Part shown: positions 17,472 to 25,037 of the stretch, piece after piece
Numbering within the stretch: the stretch's first letter is position 1
Layout of the letters: every line of letters starts with the position of its first letter
NCBI RefSeq assembly: GCF_004217555.1
Contig: NZ_SHKW01000001.1
Coordinates: 6,014,001-6,078,000, forward strand
From: Edaphobacter modestus
GTDB taxonomy: Bacteria; Acidobacteriota; Terriglobia; Terriglobales; Acidobacteriaceae
Direction of reading: 5' to 3'
Length of the DNA stretch: 64,000 bases
Made by a program: the position numbers and the translations under genes
The notes under the pieces: generated by a model
Database searches by the model: none
Told to the model about the DNA's origin: nothing
The model's input: only the letters and a program-made list of their open reading frames with translations

Positions 17472-19049
17472 TCAGTCCCCGGACACGTGCTGGTTCTGAA
17501 CCGTAAGCTGTGTCAGGCGCGGTTGCCCCTTTACTCTAGGTTTCCAAACTGGGTACATCAGCTCTGGCATCGGCTTCGTACGGAATATCTTGCGTGCCTG
17601 CCGAGCCATCCATCGGGCCCAGGTCTTCGCCTTCTTTCGCCGAGCGCTATCCGTCGAGATGCCCGTCCCGGCGTACATCTGCCGGTACAGCTTCGACAAA
17701 AGCACAAACGCCACGCGAGCTCGCAGGTTAGGTACGCATGAGGATCTTTTCCAGACCGCTCCGAAGTCGTAGAACCTATCCCAGACTCCCTGCGTCCGCG
17801 CCCCGATCTCGTCCGAGCTCATCAGCGGATGCGGCGTAAACATCTTTGGACGGATCGCAGTCGGAATCAGCCAGTACCGTGTAATCGGCGTCCCATCTAC
17901 CATCAGCGGATTCTCTGCTTGCTCCTTCTCCCATCGTCCGAAGTCCACTGTTCCCGGAAAAGGCGTCATCATCACGAACTGCGCGAACGTCACGCCAGCC
18001 TTCAGTGCCAACTCCACCGTCGCATCAAATGTGCTCGGCTTGTCTGTCGGCAAACCGAAGATGAACGATCCGAGCACATGCACCCCATGCTTTCGGAAGG
18101 TTTGCAATTGCTGCACGAGCCGATCCCCTGAGTAGTTGAAGTCTTTGTACACCGCCTTCAACCCTTCGGGCGTGACCGCCTCCACACCCACCAGTGCTCC
18201 TTTAATGTTCGCCCGTCGCATCGCGTCCAAGTACTCCGTATCCTCGGCAGACTCCATTGTGATCTGCGTGAAGAACACCATATCCTTCGGCAGCTTGGCC
18301 ATCTCTGCCATCAACGAGAACCGCTCTGCTCGAGTTTGCATCAGCGACTCTACCCTCTCATGGTTGTTCTGCTCCCGCGCCAATCGCAGGTCCGTCAGCG
18401 TCACCGGGTAGAAGTTGTCGTCCGCCAAAGCGATAAACCGAAAGCCTCGCCGCCGCAAATCGATGATCTCGTCAATCACTTTCTCGAAGGTTCTCTGCCG
18501 AGGTGTTTGTCCATCGGTTCGCCACACCGAGCAAAATGAGCAATGCTTAGGGCACCCGCGAATTGTCTGCACCGACGCCCACATGTACTTATCTATCTGC
18601 ATCAAATCCCAGCGCGCCGACAGGAATTCCTCGCCTTCGATCTTCCCGCCGTCATAGATTCGCTCCGCGCATCCTGCCTCGATATCATGCAGCACTCGTC
18701 CCCACGCCACATCCCCATCGCCCTTCACTACCGCAGCCGCATGACCGCGCTCAAACGGCTCCTCTGGGAAAAGCGTCGCGTGTATACCCCCATACACCAC
18801 CGTTGCACCCCGCTTCCACGCAATCCTCCCCACCTCATAGCCTCGCAGCGCATTGCCTGTGTGAACGCTAATTCCAACCACATCCCCGGCTTGGATCGTC
18901 GCCGGATCGAGCTGCTCCAGTGACTCATCCACCAAACGAGGGTCGCCCATTGATAGGGGCGTCGCCGCCGCCAACACAAACAACCATCGCGGAGTAATCA
19001 CCGCAGTCCCAAAAGAATTGTCGCTAGGGTTTATCAAATGAACAGCCAT
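17472..19049 (-). CDS. B12-binding-domain radical SAM enzyme
   Basis: A 525-residue protein with an N-terminal cobalamin-binding-like Rossmann domain (DVVGISVHTGN, then VVYGGIHATLFPEE, about residues 55-100) and a radical SAM core with CPKHCSFC at about 166-173 binding the 4Fe-4S cluster. A C-terminal extension ends in a Lys/Arg-rich stretch. The layout is that of class B radical SAM methylases and related enzymes such as hopanoid methylases HpnP/HpnR and BchE. The DxHxxG cobalamin motif is not evident, so cobalamin may bind base-off without a His ligand. It stands alone, so the substrate is unknown. Confidence 0.85.
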   Translation of the reverse strand: MAVHLINPSDNSFGTAVITPRWLFVLAAATPLSMGDPRLVDESLEQLDPATIQAGDVVGISVHTGNALRGYEVGRIAWKRGATVVYGGIHATLFPEEPFERGHAAAVVKGDGDVAWGRVLHDIEAGCAERIYDGGKIEGEEFLSARWDLMQIDKYMWASVQTIRGCPKHCSFCSVWRTDGQTPRQRTFEKVIDEIIDLRRRGFRFIALADDNFYPVTLTDLRLAREQNNHERVESLMQTRAERFSLMAEMAKLPKDMVFFTQITMESAEDTEYLDAMRRANIKGALVGVEAVTPEGLKAVYKDFNYSGDRLVQQLQTFRKHGVHVLGSFIFGLPTDKPSTFDATVELALKAGVTFAQFVMMTPFPGTVDFGRWEKEQAENPLMVDGTPITRYWLIPTAIRPKMFTPHPLMSSDEIGARTQGVWDRFYDFGAVWKRSSCVPNLRARVAFVLLSKLYRQMYAGTGISTDSARRKKAKTWARWMARQARKIFRTKPMPELMYPVWKPRVKGQPRLTQLTVQNQHVSGD

Positions 19050-19354
19050 ATGGGCAATGCTCCTCGTGCGATTGCAGTTCGGAATGAATGGATAGAGGCC
19101 GGAGTTGGGCAGAGTCGAACTTCAGTCGACCGCGCAGACGAAGTTCGTCGTGTTCCCCGATCACTCACGGCTGTAACATGCTGCCATCGCAAGGTCTTGT
19201 TTCTCGGCGAGGAATGTCAACAGTCGAATTCCTGTGGTCTTTTCTGTTGTTTTAAGGCAGCGAATCATGTTGCTGGCATCTATCCTCCCGGAAGCCCTGC
19301 GACCTACAAAACAGCGAAGTCAGAAACCGCCGGCAGGCTTGATTAGGCATTGCT
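19050..19354. other. Intergenic region, nothing recognised
   Basis: The gap lies upstream of the radical SAM gene and downstream of the next leftward gene. Short frames here show no family resemblance. It should contain the radical SAM promoter, and I see no island box. Confidence 0.4.
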
Positions 19355-20188
19355 TTAGTCTTTGGTACGAAAGAGAGCATGGTTGATATCTGGCCAGAAC
19401 TCTTTGAACACAAAGGTCGCAGCATCCACACCGACATTAATGCCCCATTTCTGAGCGGTGTTGCCGAAGGTACGTTCGCTTGCGGGATAGTAGAGATTAG
19501 AAATGCCAGCGGCTGCGCCAGCGCCGATGACTTCGCCACTGTTGAAGGTCGCGGTTCCAGCATCGGACCGCGTGATGACGACGCGGCTGAATGCATAGCC
19601 GGTTCGCTTAAAAAAACCGCCTTTGCCCAGCGTGTAATACCGGATGTCTTCATGCGTAAGTGCCGGCACGATGAACTCAACCGCGTAGTTCTCGATCGAT
19701 TGATCGGCATAGGTGTGCCAAAAATAGCGGCCATAGCCGGCGGCACCCTGATGGAACTCCGGGGTCGCTTTGGTTGCCATCGAATAGCCTGCCAAAGCGG
19801 CGGGGAGTAGCAGCGCGGAGTAGTCGAAAGAGTCCTCGGAGGCGGTGATGAACTTTTCCTTCGCCGATTGCGGAGGAAGCACCTGATTCGCGCTAACCGC
19901 ACGAAAGTTGGGAATGATACCGAGGATGCGTTTGGTCTGTGGAATTTGCTCATCGGCCGGTGACGACGTGTTGTTCTGTTGGACGGCGACCGGCTCGTTC
20001 GAGGAGGAGTAGCCTTTAGGAGCAGAGTGCATATCGCTTAGGAGCGTGATGAACACATCTGGCGAATCAGGTAACGAGGGCTGAGATGTCTGCTGCAATT
20101 GGGCGACGCTGTAAGAACTTGAAAAAAGTACGAGACAGACTAAATAGACGGACGAAGTTCCAGGCATAAATGATCGATTGCTCCGCAC
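19355..20188 (-). CDS. Exported protein of unknown function (Acidobacteria-type)
   Basis: This 277-residue protein has an N-terminal hydrophobic signal (VYLVCLVLFSSSYSVA), a Ser/Gln-rich linker and a conserved-looking C-terminal domain starting RILGIIPNFRAVSANQ, with several Gly/Ala-rich amphipathic stretches. It is likely periplasmic or outer-membrane associated. GTG 20188 or ATG 20167 could be the start; the second lies about 12 bases after a CGGAG. An island box sits 65 bases upstream, so it probably belongs to the same regulon as the respiratory genes. Function unknown. Confidence 0.72.
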   Translation of the reverse strand: MRSNRSFMPGTSSVYLVCLVLFSSSYSVAQLQQTSQPSLPDSPDVFITLLSDMHSAPKGYSSSNEPVAVQQNNTSSPADEQIPQTKRILGIIPNFRAVSANQVLPPQSAKEKFITASEDSFDYSALLLPAALAGYSMATKATPEFHQGAAGYGRYFWHTYADQSIENYAVEFIVPALTHEDIRYYTLGKGGFFKRTGYAFSRVVITRSDAGTATFNSGEVIGAGAAAGISNLYYPASERTFGNTAQKWGINVGVDAATFVFKEFWPDINHALFRTKD

Positions 20189-20252
20189 GGCTTAGCCGTT
20201 CGCTTTTCATTAGACTCGCGCGAAGCAACGATAAATTGACTTGAGATACTGA

Positions 20253-20268
20253 ATGAACAAATCGTCAT
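20253..20268 (-). promoter_or_regulatory. Island box 4 (ATGACGATTTGTTCAT on minus strand)
   Basis: Plus-strand reading ATGAACAAATCGTCAT. It lies 65 bases upstream of the exported protein at 19355-20188, a spacing like that of boxes 2 and 3. Confidence 0.58.
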
Positions 20269-20310
20269 GGAACTCTTGCGTATTGCGGCGCTGTCAACCA
20301 GAGCAATGTT

Positions 20311-20430
20311 CAGCACCTACAGTAAGGGGTTTGCGAATGAGGTTGGGCCCAAGCTGTGCGGGTCAACATGATCTCTCCTGGTGTTATCGAGACCGCAAGC
20401 TCGCACGGCATACCATCTCCACTCGACATA
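20311..20430 (+). pseudogene. Short-chain dehydrogenase (SDR) fragment
   Basis: The text MFSTYSKGFANEVGPK, then after a one-base shift AVRVNMISPGVIETASS, is the SDR active-site helix (YxxxK within STYSKG) and the following conserved VRVNxxSPGxIET strand. Only about 40 of some 250 residues remain, split by a frameshift near 20352. This is clearly debris. Confidence 0.7.
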
Positions 20431-20551
20431 GTGCTTCCATCTGGGGCAGGCAGTCCGCACCCTATCCGGATGAATCGGAGCAGCGCACACCTCGCATCGA
20501 CAGCTACTATCAAATATACGGACTCAATATCGCTCACTGCGAAGTTCTGTC

Positions 20552-20567
20552 ATGACAAAATGTTCAT
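20552..20567 (+). promoter_or_regulatory. Island box 5 (ATGACAAAATGTTCAT)
   Basis: A well-conserved copy with no intact gene starting next to it. It lies between the SDR fragment and the 3' end of the cytochrome c gene, perhaps left over from a lost transcription unit. Confidence 0.5.
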
Positions 20568-20768
20568 CTCGAGATGAATCCGCGTGCGTTTGAACAAGCC
20601 TCGACGTGAAGAGCGCGGAGACGAGTCGTATCCATCTATTTGGGGGTCGGAGCCGTTATTGCTTGAAATCGCGACTGCAGATCCAGACTGATCGTCACCC
20701 TTGACAGGAGCGAAGCGCGTGGTCGGCCCTCTGCTTAATAAATAGGTTCCCTAAGTCGAGATGAAAAA

Positions 20769-21296
20769 CTATCGAAGCAAAAGTTTAGAAGCTTCGATAG
20801 GAAGAGGCTTGTCCGCCTTGGATAACAATAAGCTAACCTGCCACAGTTGCGGATCTGAAAGAACTGTTCCATATGCAGGCATGCCAGATAGCCTTATGCC
20901 ATTCTTAATCTTCCAGTAGGTTTCCCCGACGGGATCGTCACTAACCCCGACGACGCCATTTTTATGCTTGGCCCAAAGCTGCGGAATCCTTGGAAACATG
21001 TTTCTGGCAAGGGGGGAGGACTCATTAGCTGTGCCGTGACACTGCACGCATTTGTTCTTGTAGATTTCCGCGCCAGCTGTCAGGTTGTTATCGCTGGCAA
21101 CAACGGGAGAGCCTGTAGGCATCTCGCGCTTAATGCGGCTTTTCATGACCATATGTGTGATCTTTGCCTCGAATGGAAATGTAGCGTCTGTGGTAGCCAC
21201 AGGAGGTTTGCCAAAGACCAAATAACAGTAGATTACCGCTGGTAGTAAAAGTAGCCCCGCTATGAAGCTGAGGAAAGAGAGAGCGATTCGCTTCAT
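20769..21296 (-). CDS. Membrane-anchored monoheme cytochrome c
   Basis: This protein of about 175 residues has one N-terminal helix (MKRIALSFLSFIAGLLLLP), then a class I cytochrome domain with the heme site CVQCH near residue 85 and a likely axial Met in GMPAYGTVL near 138. I chose ATG 21296 because it begins a classic signal anchor after a GGAG; an upstream frame to 21359 adds an odd Trp/Arg-rich leader. It would pass electrons in the periplasm, plausibly to or from the oxidase-like complex at 1-3.4 kb. An island box lies 84 bases upstream. Confidence 0.85.
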   Translation of the reverse strand: MKRIALSFLSFIAGLLLLPAVIYCYLVFGKPPVATTDATFPFEAKITHMVMKSRIKREMPTGSPVVASDNNLTAGAEIYKNKCVQCHGTANESSPLARNMFPRIPQLWAKHKNGVVGVSDDPVGETYWKIKNGIRLSGMPAYGTVLSDPQLWQVSLLLSKADKPLPIEASKLLLR

Positions 21297-21379
21297 GTAT
21301 GTCTGTACTCCAAGAAGAATGCGGCGACGATACCACCAGTAGATAAAACAACCTAACACGGCGAAACATCAACCTTACA

Positions 21380-21395
21380 ATGACAAATTGTTCAT
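21380..21395 (+). promoter_or_regulatory. Island box 6 (ATGACAAATTGTTCAT)
   Basis: The copy closest to the consensus. It lies 84 bases upstream of the cytochrome c start at 21296, in opposite orientation to that gene. Confidence 0.6.
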
Positions 21396-21508
21396 TGAAA
21401 GATTGTGTTGATGGCAGATAAGCCTCTCGGAGAGAGCCAAGTAGCCCGCGACGCTGGCAGCTAACCTGCATACGCCGCGGACCACTTTATGGAACCTGGC
21501 GCAATGGT

Positions 21509-21697
21509 TTAATGACTGTCCCCGTCGTGATCAACGTCGGCTCCGCTGGTCGCTTTTTGAGCAGCAGGGCTTAACGAAACGGTGTCGGTCGGCAAAGATG
21601 CCTGGGCTTGGTGTGATGCAACTGGCGTGGGGGTTGATTTCTGAAGTTCTGGCTGATTGTTTGTGATGGCGACGGAACTTATGGCGGACAAACTCAT
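21509..21697 (-). CDS. Small polar protein with SLSPAAQ motif
   Basis: A 62-residue protein starting MSLSAISSVAITNN, chosen because a TATGGAGGT ribosome site lies eight bases before ATG 21697; an upstream in-frame ATG at 21745 has none. It is Ser/Thr/Gln-rich with DTVSLSPAAQKA near the C-terminus and an acidic His-containing tail (DVDHDGDSH). The SLSPAAQ form recurs in short regulatory or flagellar-associated bacterial proteins, but no function can be assigned. An island box lies 59 bases upstream, matching the spacing at other regulon genes. Confidence 0.6.
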   Translation of the reverse strand: MSLSAISSVAITNNQPELQKSTPTPVASHQAQASLPTDTVSLSPAAQKATSGADVDHDGDSH

Positions 21698-21755
21698 GGT
21701 GCTACCTCCATAACGTGTATCGATCCGTGCGCCTAAATACTTCATGGTTTGGCAA

Positions 21756-21771
21756 ATGAACTTTTTGTCAT
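21756..21771 (-). promoter_or_regulatory. Island box 7 (ATGACAAAAAGTTCAT on minus strand)
   Basis: Plus-strand reading ATGAACTTTTTGTCAT, 59 bases before the small SLSPAAQ protein start. The inner bases are the most divergent of the eight copies, while both ends are perfect. Confidence 0.55.
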
Positions 21772-21915
21772 AATCCTAAGTTTTGACAACAGATCACGAC
21801 AGCTCTGCTACCCCAGATCTCCAGCAATAGAACGCGGTAACTCTACCAATGATCTTGAACCGAATTGCTGATTGGGTTGCACGTACCAATCGACTCACTT
21901 TTGTCGTCAAAATTC

Positions 21916-21931
21916 GTGACGATTTGTTCAT
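21916..21931 (+). promoter_or_regulatory. Island box 8 (GTGACGATTTGTTCAT)
   Basis: Lies 90 bases before the aquaporin start at 22021. Its first base is G where the other copies have A; the rest matches. Confidence 0.55.
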
Positions 21932-22020
21932 ACAGCGTCTCAACCTAATCCATCGACGCTCCGCGAAAGTCTATTGAAAGGTGACAAGATGTCGCAATCG
22001 AGAGTTGAAGGAGATAGATC

Positions 22021-22634
22021 ATGAACAAGTACTTCGCTGAATTCATCGGAACCTTCTTCCTGGTTCTGACCATTGGATGCACGGTCATCGGCCAATTTCT
22101 GGAGGGCACTTTAATCCGGCCGTTACGCTGGGCATCTGGCTGCGTGGGAAATGCGAGACCAAAGATGTGGCGCCATACATGATTTTTCAGGTTATGGGGG
22201 CGGTACTGGCGGCCTTGGTCGTAAAGTTTCTAAAGGGGGGCGGCGCTGTTGTGCCGCTCCAACCGGAGACTATACCCGCGCTTCTGGCGGAGTTTCTTTT
22301 CACCTTCGCGCTCGTTTACGTCGTGCTGAATGTGGCTACGGCCAAGAGCACGTTGGGCAATTCCTTTTATGGACTGGCGATCGGTTTCACGGTGCTGGTG
22401 GGGGCATTTTCCGTTGGCAACATTTCCGGTGGAGCGTTCAACCCAGCGGTCGCGGCGGGCATCTCCGTTCTCGGGCTATCGTCCTGGGCGAATATCTGGA
22501 TTTACCTGGTGGCTGATTTTGCTGGCGCTGCTGTTGCTGCTGGAGCTTTCAAGGCATTGAATCGAGCCGAGCGTGAAGATGTTCGTCGGCTCCAATCAAG
22601 GGATCAACCGCGAGAAAAAAGGGAAGTTGCCTGA
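22021..22634 (+). pseudogene. AqpZ-type aquaporin with internal deletion and frameshift
   Basis: An AAGGAGATAG site precedes ATG 22021, which begins MNKYFAEFIGTFFLVLTIGC followed by TVIG, a textbook AqpZ N-terminus. About five codons later the frame is wrong and the text jumps to PISGGHFNPAVTLG, the first NPA loop, in another frame. The segment normally between these (rest of helix 1, loop A, helix 2; roughly 30-40 residues) is missing. From ATG 22077 the frame then stays open for 185 residues and includes the second NPA loop (ISGGAFNPAVAAG). Without helix 2 a functional water channel is unlikely. The intact promoter, box and ribosome site suggest recent loss. Confidence 0.82.
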
Positions 22635-23047
22635 TCGGGTGCCTGTCAGAACCGGTCATGGCGTTGTGATGAGACGTATATTAAGGTGAAGGGCCGTTCG
22701 ATCAGAACATGCGACGCTTACTCTTGCTTTGCTGTGAGATAGAAAGACAACTCAGCGTGAAACTCAAAATGAGTTTCGAAATAAATGATCAGGTTGCAGA
22801 GAACCTTAGAGTGCTTGATTGTTTATTGAATGGAAGAGATTTTGGTCAAGGTCTCACTGCCGAGTTCGACATGGTAAAAGGTTCGGGCCCGGTTTTAGAG
22901 GCGCAACTTCTCGCTCTCAGGGGAGAGTCCGTGGTCAATTTGTTCTCACCAGTAGAAAACTAGCCCGGATACTTCGAGTTCTTTGGTTGCAAGATTCCGA
23001 CGGAATCTTGGGGAGTGAGTTCGCAGGGTGCCATTGAGGTGTCGGAG
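22635..23047. other. Unresolved region between aquaporin and LysR remnant
   Basis: A plus-strand frame of 64 codons starting MSFEINDQVAENL (22769-22963) looks mildly protein-like but has no recognised family or ribosome site. The position is where the missing C-terminal half of the LysR gene would lie on the minus strand, yet I could not recover LysR text in any frame. I assign nothing here. Confidence 0.35.
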
Positions 23048-23629
23048 TCAGACAGCAAAATGTTTGAAGATGCGCGAGAAGGGTTCGTCTTGAAATGTAG
23101 AGTGGTCAGCAAGGACGCGGTGAAGTTGCGCTGGGCCAAAGACAGCGGCATTCCGCAGCACCGTAATGGGATTCAACTTGCCCAGGTCTTTCTCGCTGCA
23201 TCGGATTCTCTTTCGCTCTGAAGCATTTAGGATTTCGGACGTGCTGCCGCTGACGATATGAATTCGCAGCTTCGGCCACTCCCGGACAAGAGCGGGGAGC
23301 AGTCTTGGCAACAGATAGACCCCAACTGCATGGGACGCACCGATGTTCAGTTCGACACCCTCCTGCACTCCAAACGGGGCGAGGGCGGCGATTGCATCGC
23401 TCGACAACGTTTCGATCTGGCGGACAAAGGGAAGAAGAGTCTTTCCGGCTGGGGTGAGCGTTGCGTTTCGTCCAACCCTATCGAAGAGTGCGATCCCCAA
23501 TCCCTCTTCAAGACTTCGTACTTGTGAGGTCACGGCAGGCTGGGAGAGGTGCAGCTCCTCCGCAGCCTTGCTGAAGTTGAGTGTGTCCGCGACGACCCGG
23601 AACACATGGAGTTTGAAGTTCTCGATCAT
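23048..23629 (-). pseudogene. LysR-family transcriptional regulator, truncated
   Basis: Residues 1 to about 136 are a normal LysR protein: winged HTH with LNFSKAAEELHLSQPAVTSQVRSLEE, then the start of the effector domain (GVELNIGASHAVGVYLLP). After STSEILNA the text becomes non-LysR and ends at 193 residues, where about 300 are usual. The effector domain is therefore mostly lost by frameshift or rearrangement. The start overlaps the TolC-like stop as ATGA, making it the last gene of the efflux operon and a likely former local regulator. It could still bind DNA. Confidence 0.75.
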
Positions 23630-25035
23630 GGCTGGACGCCTGTCTGGAAGTTGAGCGTTGAGATTGCGAAGTTGTACTGGGACCTCGCATTGGCATTGCC
23701 GATCGCTGCTTCCGTTTGCTGCAACTCTGCCTGGCTCAACTCCACAATGGAGCTGAGGCCAAGATCGTATCGGGTCTTGGCCAGATCAAGCGCGGTATTT
23801 GCCTGTTTCAGCAACTCCGCCGTCACGGTTACCCGCTGCATTGCTGTGTTTGCGTTGAGCCACGCTGTACGGACATCACGGACAACCTGGTCTCGCAACG
23901 CACGGGTCTGCTCGGTCGCGGCCTTCGATTGGAGCGCGGCTTCAGAGGCCTGTGCCGTGAGTCGAAAGCCATTGAAGATCGGGATGCTTACGTTCCCGCC
24001 CACCGCACCATACCAGTTTGTAGTGAAATATTGCGAAGAGCCTACAGGCGTTCCGCCAACTGCTCCGAGAGCACTAATAGTTGGGAACAACTGTTCGTGC
24101 TGTGCCTTACTGAACTTCTCGGCGGCCTGTTCGCTATATTTCAACGATTGAAGATCGGGCCTATTTTGGATGGCCTGAGCTATGAGCGCATCCGAATCGG
24201 GAGGAACTGCGGGGAGAGAGCCCGAATCATCAACAAGCTGGAAGTTCATCTCCTTGTCGTAGCCAAGTACCGCGCTGAACGCAGCTTTAGCAGCATCAAG
24301 ATTGTTTTGCGCATCCAGTTGCAGGAGCTTCGCCTGGGACAAATTAACTTGAGCGAAGCTCTCGTCCAGGTCTGACTTCAGCTTTGCCTTCGTGAGCGCA
24401 CTCACTTGATCCGTAAGCGCCTGTCTAGCATTGACGGTCTGGGTGGCAACCTTTAGTGTCTCCTGCGCCTCGATGACCGCAAAGAAGACCTGATCAGTAG
24501 CGAGGACTATATCAAGACGGCTTGCCTCAGCATCCGCCAACCTGGCCTTCTCTTGCAGTTTTGCGGAGGCCACCAAATTCCGGGTGTGTCCGAAGTCGGT
24601 GATGAGCTGGCTGACTTGGACTCCCATCCCAGCGTGTTCAAGCAGCCGCGATGCTGTTAGTGAACCGCTGGAGATGCGGCTTCCGTCGTTCGCCTCTACC
24701 GCAGTCAAGTTTCCGTTTAAGTTGGGAAGCTCATCGGCTCGGCGTTCTCTCACGGCCTGATGTTGAACTCGGGCGATTAACTGAGTGATGCGGATGCGAG
24801 GATTATTGGCCAGGGCGAGCTTTTCAGCCTCTTGCCGGGTAAAAGGTGTCGGGATTCCTTCCGCCCCGGCAGGTGATGGAGAGTTCGTGACTGATCGTGC
24901 CTGTGCCGACGCGACAAGGAACGATTGCGTCATCGGTGCATTTGGAAGTGATGTCGAGGCCCTCTGTGCAAGCAGCCCCGGAGCCCCCAGAATCAATGAA
25001 AGGAGTGCGGCATAGATGATTGGATTCGCTTGCAT
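23626..25035 (-). CDS. TolC-family outer membrane efflux protein
   Basis: The 469-residue protein has a signal peptide (to about residue 23) and two outer membrane efflux (OEP) repeats with long heptad-rich helices. Typical features include RQEAEKLALANNP near residue 68, a Gln/Ala-rich coiled-coil segment and the closing ELSQAELQQTEAAIGNANARSQY. It forms the trimeric outer-membrane duct for the RND pump encoded two bases upstream. Third gene of the leftward adaptor-pump-duct-LysR operon. Confidence 0.9.
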   Translation of the reverse strand: MQANPIIYAALLSLILGAPGLLAQRASTSLPNAPMTQSFLVASAQARSVTNSPSPAGAEGIPTPFTRQEAEKLALANNPRIRITQLIARVQHQAVRERRADELPNLNGNLTAVEANDGSRISSGSLTASRLLEHAGMGVQVSQLITDFGHTRNLVASAKLQEKARLADAEASRLDIVLATDQVFFAVIEAQETLKVATQTVNARQALTDQVSALTKAKLKSDLDESFAQVNLSQAKLLQLDAQNNLDAAKAAFSAVLGYDKEMNFQLVDDSGSLPAVPPDSDALIAQAIQNRPDLQSLKYSEQAAEKFSKAQHEQLFPTISALGAVGGTPVGSSQYFTTNWYGAVGGNVSIPIFNGFRLTAQASEAALQSKAATEQTRALRDQVVRDVRTAWLNANTAMQRVTVTAELLKQANTALDLAKTRYDLGLSSIVELSQAELQQTEAAIGNANARSQYNFAISTLNFQTGVQP

Positions 25036-25037
25036 GG

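Noticed and set aside
22769..22963. Possible 64-residue plus-strand protein
   Set aside because: Mildly protein-like, but it lies where decayed LysR sequence is expected and has no ribosome site or family.
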